Of a stretch of DNA of 64,000 nt, positions 10,461 to 21,030 are shown one piece after another (position 1 is the first letter of the stretch; each line of letters starts with the position of its first letter). Origin of the DNA: Rhinopomastus cyanomelas (Eukaryota > Chordata > Aves > Bucerotiformes > Rhinopomastidae); contig VXBP01009446.1 of the NCBI GenBank assembly GCA_013400115.1, positions 558,001-622,000 of the forward strand, in the 5' to 3' direction. The translations under genes were made by a program, and so were the position numbers. The notes beneath the pieces were generated by a model, which saw nothing but the letters and a program-made list of their open reading frames with translations, was not told the DNA's origin and made no database searches.

Positions 10461-10790
10461 CTGGTTTGGGTTGGAAGGAACCTTAAAGATAGTCTTTAAG
10501 CCATGGGCAGCAACGCCTCTCACCAGACCAGGTTGCTGCCCCATCCAACCTGGCCTTGAACACTTCCAGGGATGGAGGAACTACATCTGGGCAACCTGTT
10601 CCAGGGCCTCAGCTCCCTCACAGGGAGGGATTTGAACTCAAATCTCCCCTCTTCTCACTTGAACTCATCCCTCTTGTCCTATCAGTGGATTCTCTTGTAA
10701 ATGTCCCTCTCCAGCTTCCCTGTAGCCACCTTAAGGTACTGGAAGGCTGGTAGGAGGTCCTGCTGGAGCCTTCTCTTCTCTTCTCTATTA
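10461..10790 (-). mobile_element. CR1 LINE 3' fragment (old)
   Basis: Complement of an old family: TTTGGGTTGGAAGGAACC, CCATCCAACCTGGCCTTG and CTCCAGCTTCCCTGTAG mark the 3' end, the wet-tail phrase and the upstream segment. Confidence 0.8.
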
Positions 10791-11126
10791 TCCTGAAGCT
10801 GCGAACAGCCACCACTGCTCTCAGGGAAGTCACCCAGGGCCTTCTTCCAGGAAGAAGTTTCCCTTGGGTCCAGCCTGAACTTCCTCTCTGTGAAGTTCCA
10901 AAAGCCTGGGTCTCTTGTGGGTGCTGGTTCACCGGCAGGCTGGAGGGCTGCAGCCCGCAAGATGCTGAGCAAACTGTGGGATTGGCCATGGTGCTCTTGC
11001 TTGAGCTGATGGTGGCCTTCACCCTTCTCCTGATGGAAGCCTTCATGGCACTGGTGCTTCAGGAAAGCGAAGTTCCTTAGGAGGCTCCATGGGGAGAAAT
11101 CTCCCCTAAAAGGAATCTTGGTACCG
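10791..11126. other. Single-copy DNA
   Basis: Minus-strand frames of about 140-150 codons cross this stretch but are continuations of the CR1 frame. No protein recognised. Confidence 0.35.
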
Positions 11127-11221
11127 TTTCTGTGCAACGTGATTTAGAGGATCCTACTGTGGCAGGGGGGTTGGACTGGGTGATCATTTGAGGTCCCTTC
11201 CAATCCTTAATGTTCTGTGAC
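11127..11221 (+). mobile_element. CR1 LINE extreme 3' end (young)
   Basis: From GTTTCTGTGCAACGTG to TCCTTAATGTTCTGTGA. Confidence 0.88.
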
Positions 11222-11376
11222 TCCCACCTCCTCAGAGTTAACTTGAGAAGACTTTGACTGAACCTTGCTGGAAAAGGACCAGTATCAGCTGGGTCAGCTC
11301 AGTGTCTTTTCAATCTGCTTTCCACAGCACTTAAAAACATTCATCCAAACCAGCTCATCTTAGCCCAGGATGAGCT
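11222..11376. other. Short spacer
   Basis: Single-copy DNA between two CR1 termini. Confidence 0.35.
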
Positions 11377-11439
11377 TCGGGGGGTTGGACTGGACAATCT
11401 TTCGAGGTCCCTTCCAGTCCCTGATGGTCTGTGATTCTT
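11377..11439 (+). mobile_element. CR1 LINE extreme 3' end (young)
   Basis: GGGGGGTTGGACTGGAC to CCCTGATGGTCTGTGATTC. Confidence 0.85.
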
Positions 11440-12420
11440 CACGCTCCACGTGTTCCAAGTCCCACGGGGCTTCTGGTTGTACAGGGATGCTCGAAAGTGC
11501 TCTGGTAGGAGAACCTTTGTGGTAGTGCAGCTCCATAATCACCTGTAAAGGCTGAACTGGGACCTCTGGGTCAGGAGATGCAGGCTGCTGCTGCCAGCGC
11601 TAAGAGCACGGCGCTGCCAGGGTTGTACTTCATCCGTCGTGTTCAGGGTGGCTCCGGGAGAGGCAGGCTGATGCTTTTCAGCTCCAAACCTCCTGACCCT
11701 TGGCAAAGAGCACCTTAAAATCACTTCCCTGGCTTTGCTGCTTGGGCAAACAGCTCCTTTGTCTGAGATTGGTCTGAAGACAGCTTTTAAAAGGCTCTGT
11801 GATTCTTTCTCTCATGAGGAATGATCCTTTTGGCAGGCGAGTGCTCACCCCTTCCACCACCAAGCTCCCTCCTCACTCTCCTTCTCCAGCATCCCCTGCA
11901 GCTGCCGGGTTCGAGGTGCAGCAGCCTGTTTGGATGCAGGGTCCTCACATCAAGTACTCGGTGTAGCCGTGCGAAGCTTTGCGGGGGGATGTGTGGAGCT
12001 GGCGCCGGGGCTGGCGGTAATGTGCTGTGAAGCACTGTACCCTCGCATTATGTTTTGGGGGAAAGAAGTGTTGTAGCATCCTGACGTTCCCCTGTGGTGT
12101 TCAGAGAGCCCCTTCTGCACGCGCCGGGCCGTGTCCGGGGCTGCAGAGGACAGCAGGGCAGGAACAGAGTGCTCTGTTGTCCCTTTGTTGTTATAATTTA
12201 TTAATGATAATATTGTTATTAATTTTGTTATTGTCATTGAAATGACAGATTCTAAAAGGGGGAGTAAGTGCAGGCTGGCAGTTAGGGGGAGGAGGAGTCA
12301 TTGGTGAAGTGACACCAGACCCGTCTGCCGAATGATGCCCGTCGATGGTGCCCAGCTGGGGTGGATCACAGAGTCATAGGATGTGTTTGAGAAAGAGCTT
12401 CTTCCCGGTGAGGGGACGAT
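11440..12420. other. Single-copy DNA with an AT-rich spot
   Basis: No exon recognised. An AT-rich run near 12180-12245 (TAATGATAATATTGTTATT) is followed at 12370-12420 by a scrap resembling the CR1 RNFFPVR segment. Confidence 0.35.
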
Positions 12421-13020
12421 GGGCATCCTGGGCTGGATCAGAATGGGGGTGGTTAGCAGATCGAGAGAGGTTCTGCTACCCCTCTGCTCTGCCCTGCTGA
12501 GACCACATCTCGAGTCTTGTGTTCAGTTCTGAGCCCCTCAGTTCCAGAAGGACACAGAGCTGCGGGAGAGAGCCCAGTGCAGAGACACAAAGATGATGGA
12601 GTGAGGGGAGCGTCTCCCTGATGAGGAAAGGCTGAGGGAGCTGGGTCTCTTTAGCCTGGAGAAAAGGAGGCTGAGAGGTTACTCCATGAATGTTGATAAA
12701 TATGGAAAAGATGAGTGTCAGGGGGATGGAGCCGGGCTCTGCTTGAGGGCATCTAATGACAGGACAAGGGGCAGTGGGTGTGAGCTGGAACAGAGGAGGT
12801 TCCATATAAATATCAGAAGGAACTTCTTCCTGGTGAGGGTGACAGAGCCCTGGCAGGGGCTGCCCAGGAGGTTGTGGAGTCTTCTTCTCTGGAGATGTTT
12901 CAAACTGCCTGGACGTGTTCCTGTGCAACTGGATCTAGGTGATCCTGCTGTGTCAGGGGGATGGGACTGGAGGACCTTTGGAGGTCCCTTCCCATCCCTG
13001 ATGTCCTGTGGTTCTGTGAT
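12421..13020 (+). mobile_element. CR1 LINE 3' fragment, 600 bp (young)
   Basis: Begins in the GILGWIR region and carries in order the HLEYCVQ, EERLRELG, CQEDGA, ELEQRRFHIN and VTEPWQGLP segments. The frame is broken by a TGA in the ATKMMKG region (GATGGAGTGAGGGGAG) and by small indels, so it is dead. The 3' end is complete. Confidence 0.95.
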
Positions 13021-13513
13021 GCGAACGAGCTGCGGGTGCCGGGCAGGAGCAGCGCCACGCTGCGCCTCTTCACGCTGCTGCTAGATGCATCGCCCCGCTC
13101 CATGCGGCGTTGGCCGAGAAGGAGCAGTGTTATCGAACGTTAGGACTGAATTCTTAACTGACTAATCGATTTCAGCAGTGAGTTAAAATGCCTGGTATTA
13201 ATGGACAACTGCAGCCATTCATCAGGGTTGTGGGAGATGAGCGGTTGTCAGCTGATGGTGCTTCCACACCCCGGGAGCTCACGGCCAGCACTCGCTGCCC
13301 CCACGTTGCCCTAAGCTCGTGCAGCGCCCCAGCTTTGCATCCAGAGGTTGGCTCCTTCCTTCTTTGGGAGCGCGAGCCGGGCTGCTGTTGGGAGTAGAGC
13401 TTTTCCACGTCCCAGGAGATGGGAAGGGTTTGTTCGTTGGAGCGTTGGGCTGTTGGATTCAGTGCGGAGTGCAGCCACACCGGGATGGATCGGTTGTTCT
13501 TCATGAAACTACT
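13021..13513. other. Single-copy DNA
   Basis: Moderately CpG-rich. Nothing recognised. Confidence 0.4.
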
Positions 13514-13591
13514 TAGAATCATAGAATCATCAGGGATTGGAAGGGAACCCGAAAGATCATCCAGCCCAACCCCCCTGCCACAGCAGGATCA
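13514..13591 (-). mobile_element. CR1 LINE extreme 3' end (young)
   Basis: TAGAATCATAGAATCATCAG to CCACAGCAGGATCAC. Confidence 0.9.
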
Positions 13592-13611
13592 CTTCACTGG
13601 AGAAGTTATGG

Positions 13612-13730
13612 AGTCAGAATCACTCAGGGTTGGAAGGGACCACAGGATCATCCAGTTCCTACCCCCCCACCAGGCTGGGACACCCCACCCTAGACCAGGC
13701 TGGCCAGAGCCCCATCCAGCCTGGCCTTCG
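13612..13730 (-). mobile_element. CR1 LINE 3' fragment (old)
   Basis: AGTCAGAATCACTCAGGG and CAGAGCCCCATCCAGCC are the complement of an old 3' end. It lies 20 bases from the young copy in the same orientation. Confidence 0.75.
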
Positions 13731-14389
13731 GAGTCGCTGGCAGATCCCGAAATGGGAGAGACTCTGCTTCAGGGAGCTGGGGTGGATATAAATAAGACAC
13801 CCAGGATTCAATTAGCAAATTCATTTTCCTTTTGGTGCTTTATCACCCGACGTGATTTAAGGCAGCAAATCAACACGTTTTATTCAAGACCATCTGAAGA
13901 AGCTCTCAAACCTTCATGGGTTTCGTGGAGCTTTCCCCCCCTCACCCGTTTCACCGGGATGTTTTCCAGTTGGAAGCCGGGGTTTTAGGAATTCTTGTTA
14001 GCCCTCAGTCTTCAATTAGCTGATTAGTATAGATCCCTGTGCAGGCTCTGGATACCTCATCAAGCTGTCTAATGGCTGGATCGTATTGATTGTCCTTCAA
14101 TTAATCGTGTCCCCTATTTTCATTTATCAAACCCAAAATACACGTAATTAACTCGGAAGCGATGGCGCTCGCCGTAAAGTGATTCTGCCCCTGCTGTGGA
14201 GATAACGCGGCAGATTATCCTAATAGGAAATGCAAGTGGAAATCCAATTAATGGCATCGTGTCCATCACAGAGGAATAATTAAAATACTAGAAAGGAGTG
14301 GCCGCAGCGAGGGATCCTTCCGAGCGGCAGATACGGGTGTTTGGGGCTGGGTGTCTTTCTTACTTGTGTCTTGAGGACGGGCTGTCCTT
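13731..14389. other. Single-copy DNA, candidate conserved non-coding element
   Basis: From 13985 to 14310 there are repeated homeodomain-type cores (CAATTAGCTGATTAG, TTCAATTAATCG, CGTAATTAACTC, CCAATTAATGG, GAATAATTAAAA) and an octamer-like ATGCAAG, with no repeat match. The style is that of a developmental enhancer; conservation is untested. Confidence 0.4.
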
Positions 14390-14770
14390 AGAATCACAGA
14401 GTCGTTCCGGTTGAAAAAGACCCCTGGGGTCATTGAGTTCAACCGTCAACCCTACTCTACAAGTTCACCTCTAAAAAACATCCCCCAGAGCTACATCTAA
14501 GCATCTTCATCCAGGGATGGGGACTCAGCCACCACCCTGGGCAGCTCAGTCCACTGCCTGACCACTCTCTCCAGGAAGAATTGCTTCCTGATGTCTCATC
14601 TAAACCTCCCCTGTTGAAGCTGGAAGCCCTTCCCTCTGCTTCTGTCACTAATGACCTGTGAGAAGAGCCCAGCACCAACATCTCCACAGTGTCCTTTCAG
14701 ATAGTTGTAGAGAGCTATGAGGTGTCTCCCCTCAGCCTCCTCTTCCTCAGACTAAACAGCCTTCGAGCTC
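14390..14770 (-). mobile_element. CR1 LINE 3' fragment (old)
   Basis: Complement of the GTAGAGTAGGGTTGA 3' end, then the tail and LFSLRKRRL segment. About 380 bases, heavily mutated. Confidence 0.85.
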
Positions 14771-15235
14771 TTGAGTGACGGCTGTCAGGTCTACCAGAGG
14801 TAACACAAACGCCCCCAAGCATCTCACCAGGCAGGGAGAGGGGAGCCAAGAAGAGGCAGGAGAAGTGATAATGCGTTTATTTTTTCCAATCGTTGGGCCA
14901 GTTCATGAAAGAAACCCAACCCCAAGCAGACGACATCGTGGTGCTTTGAAAGCAACTTTATGAATTGGAATGTCATCTCCTTCCCCCACGGCACGTCTGG
15001 AAATTGGCTCAACGCGCTTAGCGCCACGACAGACTGAGCTGTGATAAATGCTCCGCGGTATCCCCGAAGCAGCCTGCCTCCGCGGCGTTCCTGAGCAGTC
15101 ACTGTCCCAAGGGCTCAGCGTGGTGGAGACAGAACCCCAGAATGATTGAGGCTAGAGAAGTCCCCTCTGATTCTGCTCTTTTCCAAGATGGTGATGGACA
15201 ATGTGCAGCCCACACCTCAGAGTTCCTCCTGGCTT
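14771..15235. other. Single-copy DNA
   Basis: No feature recognised. Confidence 0.4.
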
Positions 15236-15350
15236 CTAGTCTCCTCCTCTGGAGATGATTAGAACCCACCTGGATTGGATCTAGGCCATCCTGCCGTGGC
15301 AGTGGGATTGGACTGGATGATGCTTGGAGGTCCCTTCCAACCCCTAATCC
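15236..15350 (+). mobile_element. CR1 LINE 3' end (young)
   Basis: GTCTCCTCCTCTGGAGATG to CCTTCCAACCCCTAATCC. The terminal octamers are lost. Confidence 0.85.
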
Positions 15351-15904
15351 TGGCTGTGAGAGCCCTCTCATGGTGCATGGGCACGTGGATTGGTTCTCCT
15401 CGGTGTCTGCAGAGACTCGTTTGCCAGGAGATGCGGTAGCTCCTACAGCGCTGGGATCCCCCGGAGCAGGGCAGCGTCGGAGCCGCGTTCGGCCGGGGAT
15501 GAGCTCTGCTGGGCTTTGCCGCTGTGTGTCCCGTGGCCTTCCCCCCTCGGCGAGCTGCTTCCTGGGCGCCAGCCCTGCGGAGCAGCCCGCGCAGTGACAT
15601 TTATGCATATTTCATGGTGCGGATTCCGCAGGCATACGGAGCAAACAAATCCATTTCTCAGCAGCACGCTGTTTAAAAGAAACAGCAACAACCTGTGGGA
15701 GAAGTTGCAGAAGCTGTTAAAATTAATTATAAATGGCAGAAGATAGAACATTTGGGGGGGGAGGTGGAGGGGGGGAAAAGCGCTAATGTGCGAAGAATAA
15801 TAAACACTCGGGAGATGGGAGGGAGCCCTCTGCCAGCCGACTAGTTAATGCTGGGAGCTTCAGAAAGAGCGCGAACGCCTCGTCCGCCACCACTTTTGGC
15901 TTTC
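15351..15904. other. Single-copy DNA
   Basis: CpG-bearing to 15600, then AT-rich (TTAAAATTAATTATAAATGG near 15720) and a G-rich run at 15752-15778. No exon supported. Confidence 0.35.
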
Positions 15905-16417
15905 TCTGGTGGGGCGTCAGCTGGAACGGGGGGGGTTCCACGTCAGTGTGTCATCTAGTGACGATAGGACGAGGGGCAATGGGTTTGAGCTGGAACAGAG
16001 GAGGTTCCGCATCAATATGAGGAGAATAAATCATCTAGTGATGATAGGATGGAGGTTCCACGTCAGTATGAGGAGAATAAGTCATCTAGTGATGATACGA
16101 TGAGGGGCAGTGAGTGTGAGCTGGAAGAGAGGAGGTCCCACATCAGTGTGTCATCTAGTGATGGTAGGATGAGGGGCAATGGGTGTGAGCTGGAACAGAG
16201 GGGGTTCCACATCAATATTAGGAGAATAAGTCATCTAGTGATGGTGGGATGAGGGACAACAGGTGTGAGGTGGAAGAGAGGAGGTTCCACGTCAGTGTAA
16301 GAAGAAAGTGTCATCTAGTGATGGTAGGATGAGGGACAACGGGTGTGAGCTGGAAGAGAGGAGGTTCCACGTAAGTGTAAGAAGAATGTGTCATCTAGTG
16401 ATGATAGGACGCAGAGC
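15905..16417 (+). repeat. CR1-derived 80-bp minisatellite, six to seven units
   Basis: The phrase TCATCTAGTGATGATAGG recurs at 15951, 16031, 16082, 16151, 16231, 16311 and 16391, giving spacings of 80, 51, 69, 80, 80 and 80 bp. Each unit is the CR1 SSDDRTRGNGCELEQRRFHIN segment, so an internal piece of CR1 ORF2 has become a tandem array. No CR1 3' end follows it. Confidence 0.93.
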
Positions 16418-16600
16418 AGGATACAGAACCCTGCAGCAGTGACACCTCAGAGCATCGTTCCAGGGGCTTTGCTGAATTACAGCCGGATTTGCAGGGCTTT
16501 GCCACTGGCTTCTGTGTCTGGGGGCTGGGTCTCCACGATGCCTCTGACTCTCTCTGCGGCTTTAGCAGCCTCTCTTGGCAGTTCTTCCCAAATCCACTAG
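16418..16600. other. Short spacer
   Basis: Single-copy DNA between two arrays. Confidence 0.35.
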
Positions 16601-17050
16601 TGTAAAAATTACAAAATCTAATACAAATCATAAAATCTACTAAAAATCATAAGATTTAATACAAGCGTAATATTTAATAAAAGTATAAAATGTAATAAAA
16701 TCATAAAATTCAATAAAATGTAAGATTTAGTAAAAGTAGTAACATTCAATAAAATATTTAATAAAAAAATTTAATACAAGTATAAAATTTAATAAAAGTA
16801 TGACATTTAATACAAGTATAGAATGTAATAAAAATCATAGAATTCAAGAAAAATATAAGATTTAATATGCATTATAAAATTCAGTAAAAACAAGTTTTAA
16901 TAAAAATATAAAACAATACAAGTATAAAATTTGATAAAAGTATGAAATTTGCTAAAAATATCAAATTTGCTAAAAATACTCAATTTAATGAAAATTATGA
17001 AATTAAATAAATATGTAGAATTTCATAAAGTTTGTAGAGATTAATCATGA
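16601..17050 (+). repeat. AT-rich degenerate tandem array
   Basis: About twenty diverged copies of a 20-25 base unit of the form AAAATTTAATAAAAGTAT, nearly free of G and C for 450 bases. Confidence 0.88.
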
Positions 17051-17679
17051 AATAAGTATTAGACTTTGTTTTCCCAGAGTTGCTGACGTGCTCACGCAGC
17101 GTCAGAGCACTTGGGCTCCCATCACCCCGCAGCCCATGCGACGCGTCACCCCTAACATAAGTCACCCTGCGCTGGCACGTCCTCACTCCTCAGCTGCTCG
17201 CGGGAGACCTCCTTGCTTGGCGGGGAGAAGGGGCTCCGTTCCCCGGGTGCCACCTCCACAGAGCCCCCCGTCCCACCTGGGCAGCGTCGCATCCCCACGG
17301 CTCCCCCCACCGTCTGGGGCTCTGCGGCCACGACCTGGTCAGCAGCGACGGGGCTTTGTCCCGGCGCGGGAAGGGAGCCGTGGCCGGGGAGCGAGGCCGT
17401 TGCGGCTGAAAGGCTGTTAGATCCAGGTCACTGGGTTTGGGCTGCTGCCTTTTCTGACAGAGGCTACAAAATGCAGATTGCAGCGGGGCCGCGGTAATGA
17501 ATTCCGACCGCTCGGCTTTCGCCCTGGATAATGGCCGGAATCGCTGGCGATAGCGGCTCGGGCGACGCGGTTGAGTCTCAGCCTCCCTTAATCTAATGAC
17601 CTGTTCTTTTTGTTGGGAGCAGGTGCCAGCAGGAGCTGGTGGGTCTGAGGGTCTCTAAGAAAGTGCCTCTGACTTTTGA
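17051..17679. other. Single-copy DNA with CpG-rich block
   Basis: 17100-17570 is GC-rich with many CpG (GACGCGTCACC, GCAGCGACGGGG, CGAGGCCGTTGCGG, CGATAGCGGCTCGGGCGACG). It could be a CpG island. No TATA, donor or exon can be fixed. Confidence 0.4.
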
Positions 17680-17827
17680 AGGGGGGTTGTGGAGTCTCCT
17701 TCTCTGGAGACATTTCAAAGCCGCCTGGACATCTTCCTGTGCGACTGGATCTAGGTGATCCTGCTGTGTCAGGGGGATTGGACTGGATGATCTTCCAAGG
17801 TCCCAATAATGTTCTGTGATTCTCTGA
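17680..17827 (+). mobile_element. CR1 LINE 3' end (young)
   Basis: GGGGGGTTGTGGAGTC to GTTCTGTGATTCTCTGA, with CTTCCAATCC deleted near the end. Confidence 0.9.
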
Positions 17828-17974
17828 GGTCTCATGTGTTGGTCAAACCCAACTGCTTGCTCACAGCAGATTATTTTTAGCCAAGACTGGGTCCAGGAAT
17901 CTCGCTGCTGGTGTGAGTCCAGCTCCTGTGGCAGCAGGGTGAAGGTTGGGGAGGTTCCTATGACCAAGACGTGT

Positions 17975-18063
17975 TCACAGGACATTAGAGGCTGGAAGGG
18001 ACCTCCAAAGATCATCCAGTCCAATCCCCCTGCCAGAGCAGGATCACCTGGACTAAGTCGCCA
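17975..18063 (-). mobile_element. CR1 LINE extreme 3' end (young)
   Basis: TCACAGGACATTAGAGG to GGATCACCTGGACTAAGTC. Confidence 0.9.
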
Positions 18064-18641
18064 AGGTTGGCCTCCTTATTCTGCCTGTGTGGTGTCATGC
18101 AGATGGTTTCTGGAGCGAGACCATCCAAATGTTTTCTCTTCTTCCTTAGAAATTGGAGATTCCTCTGCAAGGAGCAGAAGTTCTAGGGAGCAAACGGCTT
18201 CAAACACCTCCCCAGTGGCTTCTGCCGTTCGGTGGCTGAAGGACCGTGGCGGCTGTGTTTGGTGTGGGTGCTCTTTGTCTTCATTTGTGTGTCAGCTGCT
18301 CTCAGACCTCCTGAATATTTGAATTCCAGTGCCCTGGAGCAACTTTAGCTGAGTGGTATCAGAGATTATCAGATGTAATTCGTTTATTTTAAATATAAAT
18401 TGATTTGAAGCCACTGGGAGCCGTTCAAGTCTGCAGCCGTTGGCCTCCGTGCTTGCCGCACGTTGCTTCTCCCCCGTCCCTTCTCCCAGCCTTTGATCAA
18501 ACTGGTTTGTTCCTCCCATCTCAGAGTTTGGGGGCTCTGTGCAGCTCAGCGTCACGTATGAGGTTTGATGCTGCTTCTCTTGAAAGTGCTGGAGTTGGGG
18601 TGTATAATGATGAGAAGGCTCTGGGAGGTGCCTTGTAGTGA
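18064..18641. other. Single-copy DNA
   Basis: Around 18340-18420 a repeat-free AT-rich patch (GAGATTATCAGATGTAATTC) could be conserved. No exon recognised. Confidence 0.35.
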
Positions 18642-18827
18642 CCTGGAGCTGCCCAGGGTGGTGGTTGAGTCCTTGGATGTGTTTAAAGGTTGTTTAGATG
18701 GAGTGTTGGGGGATCTCGTTTAGATCTGGGAGTAGAGTGGGATTCTAGGCTGACATCTGTAGGGTAGGGTTGATGGTTGCACTTGATCCCAAAGGTCTTT
18801 TCCAACCTGGATGATTCTGTGATTCTT
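18642..18827 (+). mobile_element. CR1 LINE 3' fragment (old)
   Basis: GAGCTGCCCAGGGTGGTGG, GGAGTGTTGGGGGATCTC and TGGATGATTCTGTGATTC show an old family 3' end. Confidence 0.85.
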
Positions 18828-18837
18828 CCAGTCCATG

Positions 18838-19090
18838 AAAGGGACTTCTCAGAAGGCTGGAGAAGACTCTTCACAAGGGGCAGAGAACGACGGGGCGATG
18901 GGTCATGGTTTGAAGCTGGAAAAGGTCAGAGTGAGGCTGGACAGGAGGAAATAGTTCTTGAATCTGAGGGTGGCGGATCCCTGGAACAGGCTGCCTGGAA
19001 AAGTAGCCCTGGAACAGGCTGCCCAGGGTGGGTTGTGGAGTCTCCTTCTCTGGAGACATTTAAGATCCACCTAGACCTGTTCCTGTGCAG
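18838..19090 (+). mobile_element. CR1 LINE coding-tail fragment
   Basis: AGAAGGCTGGAGAAGACTC, the GLKLEKVRVRLDRRK-like frame and a doubled CCTGGAACAGGCTGCC phrase, then the usual ESPSLETFK tail that leads into a 3'-end array. The upstream half is old and the downstream half young, so the copy is a mosaic. Confidence 0.8.
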
Positions 19091-19371
19091 CTTGGTCTAG
19101 GTGATCCTGCTGTGCCAGGGGGATGGGACTAGATCTTTCAAGGTCCCTTTGACTTGGTCAAGGGAATCCTTCTGTGCCAGGGGTATTGGACTAGATGATC
19201 CTTCGAGGTCCCTTCAACTTGGCCTAGGTGACCCTGCACTGGCAGGGGGATTGGACTGGATGATGGTTCAAGGTCCCTTCGACTTGGTCAAGGTGATCCT
19301 GCTGTGCCAGGGGGATGGGACTGGATGATCTTTTGAGGTCCCTTCCAATCCCTAATGATTCTATGAATCTA
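19091..19371 (+). repeat. CR1 3' terminus multiplied four times
   Basis: The last about 65 bases of the element (CTTGGTCTAGGTGATCC ... GGTCCCTT) repeat from 19091, 19153, 19218 and 19283. Only the final unit has the true end CCTAATGATTCTATGAATC. Confidence 0.92.
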
Positions 19372-20168
19372 AGTGCTGATGGCTTCACCTGCCTGGGGAA
19401 CTCTTGTCTCAGGAGCCCTCAATTTCAGTCTGAGCTTTGCTGGAGTTGGGGGCACTTTTTTAACCCCAGCCACAGCGAGGCGGGGCGGAGGAGAACCCCT
19501 GCAGTGGGTTTCCGTGTCGCCCGGCCCGCTCCCACCGCCGCGAGAGGCTCTCTCCAAGGATGTATCAGATTATTCCGTTACGCCGGCATTAGCAGTGGAA
19601 GCACACCCGTAATCTGGAGTCAGCAGGTCCAGGCGCCACCATCTCATTAAATTTTCAGGGAAAAGCTGCAAAAATTAATTGGAGGCGTGTAATAGTTTAG
19701 GATGTGAGCCGGCTCGTGGCAATATAAATTACGCGGGGAGAAGACAGTTTTATATACTGGGAGAGGGAAAACTGGTTTACTTTAATGAGAAGAGATAGAA
19801 ATGTGGAGCTATTTTTTCATTACAGATGCACTCTAAACTGTTTGGACTTACTTGATGAATAGAGTTAATTCTCTGCTACAGTTCCAATAATTCATGTTGC
19901 ACAGTTTAATGACTTCTAGATAAAACCAGGATTGAAATGTTAATTTCTATGAAGAAACTGGAGCGCTCTCGTACATCAAGCTGCTGGGGGGTTTTTTTTA
20001 TAACCCCTTCCCCCTATTAAACTACTAGTTAATTTTGCTAAACAAGTCTCTTAGAGATATTTCATGCTACATAAGGTTTTGTATTTCTCACCTGCTTTAC
20101 TTGAGTCCCTCAGCTTGGAGCGTTGGCTGCCGCTGAGCGCCGTGGAGATGCTAGAGTGTCTCACAGGG
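19372..20168. other. Single-copy DNA, candidate conserved non-coding element
   Basis: 19630-20060 is repeat-free and AT-rich, with TCTCATTAAATTTTCAGGG, AAAAATTAATTGGAGG, GCAATATAAATTACGCGG and CCAATAATTCATGTTGC. It looks like deeply conserved intronic DNA near developmental genes, but this is style only. Confidence 0.35.
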
Positions 20169-20448
20169 TCACAGAATGTTAGGGATTGGAAGGGACCTCG
20201 AAAGATCATCCAGTCATAGAGTCATCAGGACTGGAAGGGACCTCGAAAGATCATCCAGTCATAGAGTCATCAGGGACTGGAAGGGACCTTGAAAGATCAT
20301 CCAGTCCAATCCCCCTGACACAGCAGGATCCCCTAGATCCAGTCACACAGGAACATGGCCAGGCAGGTTTTAAACATCTCCAGACAAGGAGAATCCACAA
20401 CCCCACTAGGTAGCCCCTTCCAGTGCTCTCTCACCCTCACCATCAAGA
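20169..20448 (-). mobile_element. CR1 LINE 3' fragment (young) with triplicated 3' end
   Basis: Three successive 45-base 3' termini start at 20169, 20214 and 20259 (TCATAGAGTCATCAGG type), followed once by the rest of the 3' region and the WKGLP tail. Confidence 0.93.
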
Positions 20449-20622
20449 ATCATGGATGTACTTACCTAGACACTGCAGTGAGAGCTTCTGGATTGTGGAT
20501 ATCCACTCAGTGGTGACCACACTCACAAGGAAGAACATCTGGTCTACCACCCAACTTCTTACCAACTTTAAACTCAGTTGTGCTTAACCTGTCATCAGAG
20601 TAATTAGAAGAGTTTAGTGTTT
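20449..20622. other. Short spacer
   Basis: Single-copy DNA. Confidence 0.35.
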
Positions 20623-21030
20623 TCACAGAATCACTCTGGTTGGAAAAGACCTCTGGGATCATCGAGTCCAACCATCCACCCTCCCTTACAAGTTCCCCCC
20701 TAAACCAGGTCCCTCAACACCTCATCCAGATGATCTTGAAACACATCCAGGGATGGAGACTCAACCACTTCCCTGGGCAGCCCATTCCAGTGCCTTGACC
20801 ACTCTTTCTGTGAAAGACTTTTTCCTACTATCAAGTCTAAACCTCCCCTGTTGTAACTTGAACCTCTTCCCTCTTGTTCTTTCACTGATTGCTTGTGAGG
20901 AGAGACCAGCAGCAACCTCTCCACAACATCCTTTCAGGTAGGTGTAGAGAGTGAGGAGGTGTCCCCTCAGCCTTTTCTTTTTCAGATTAAAGAGCCCCAG
21001 CTCTCTCAGTTCTTCCTCAGATTTATTCTC
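20623..21030 (-). mobile_element. CR1 LINE 3' fragment (old)
   Basis: TCACAGAATCACTCTGG through the tail (frame DSRKKSFTERVVKALEW) to the EELRELGLFNLKKKRL segment. The frame is largely open but the piece is 5' truncated. Confidence 0.9.

Noticed and set aside
15905..16417. Regularly spaced repeats considered as a CRISPR array or coding repeat protein
   Set aside because: Spacer sequence is conserved with the repeat and equals CR1 ORF2; frames break between units.
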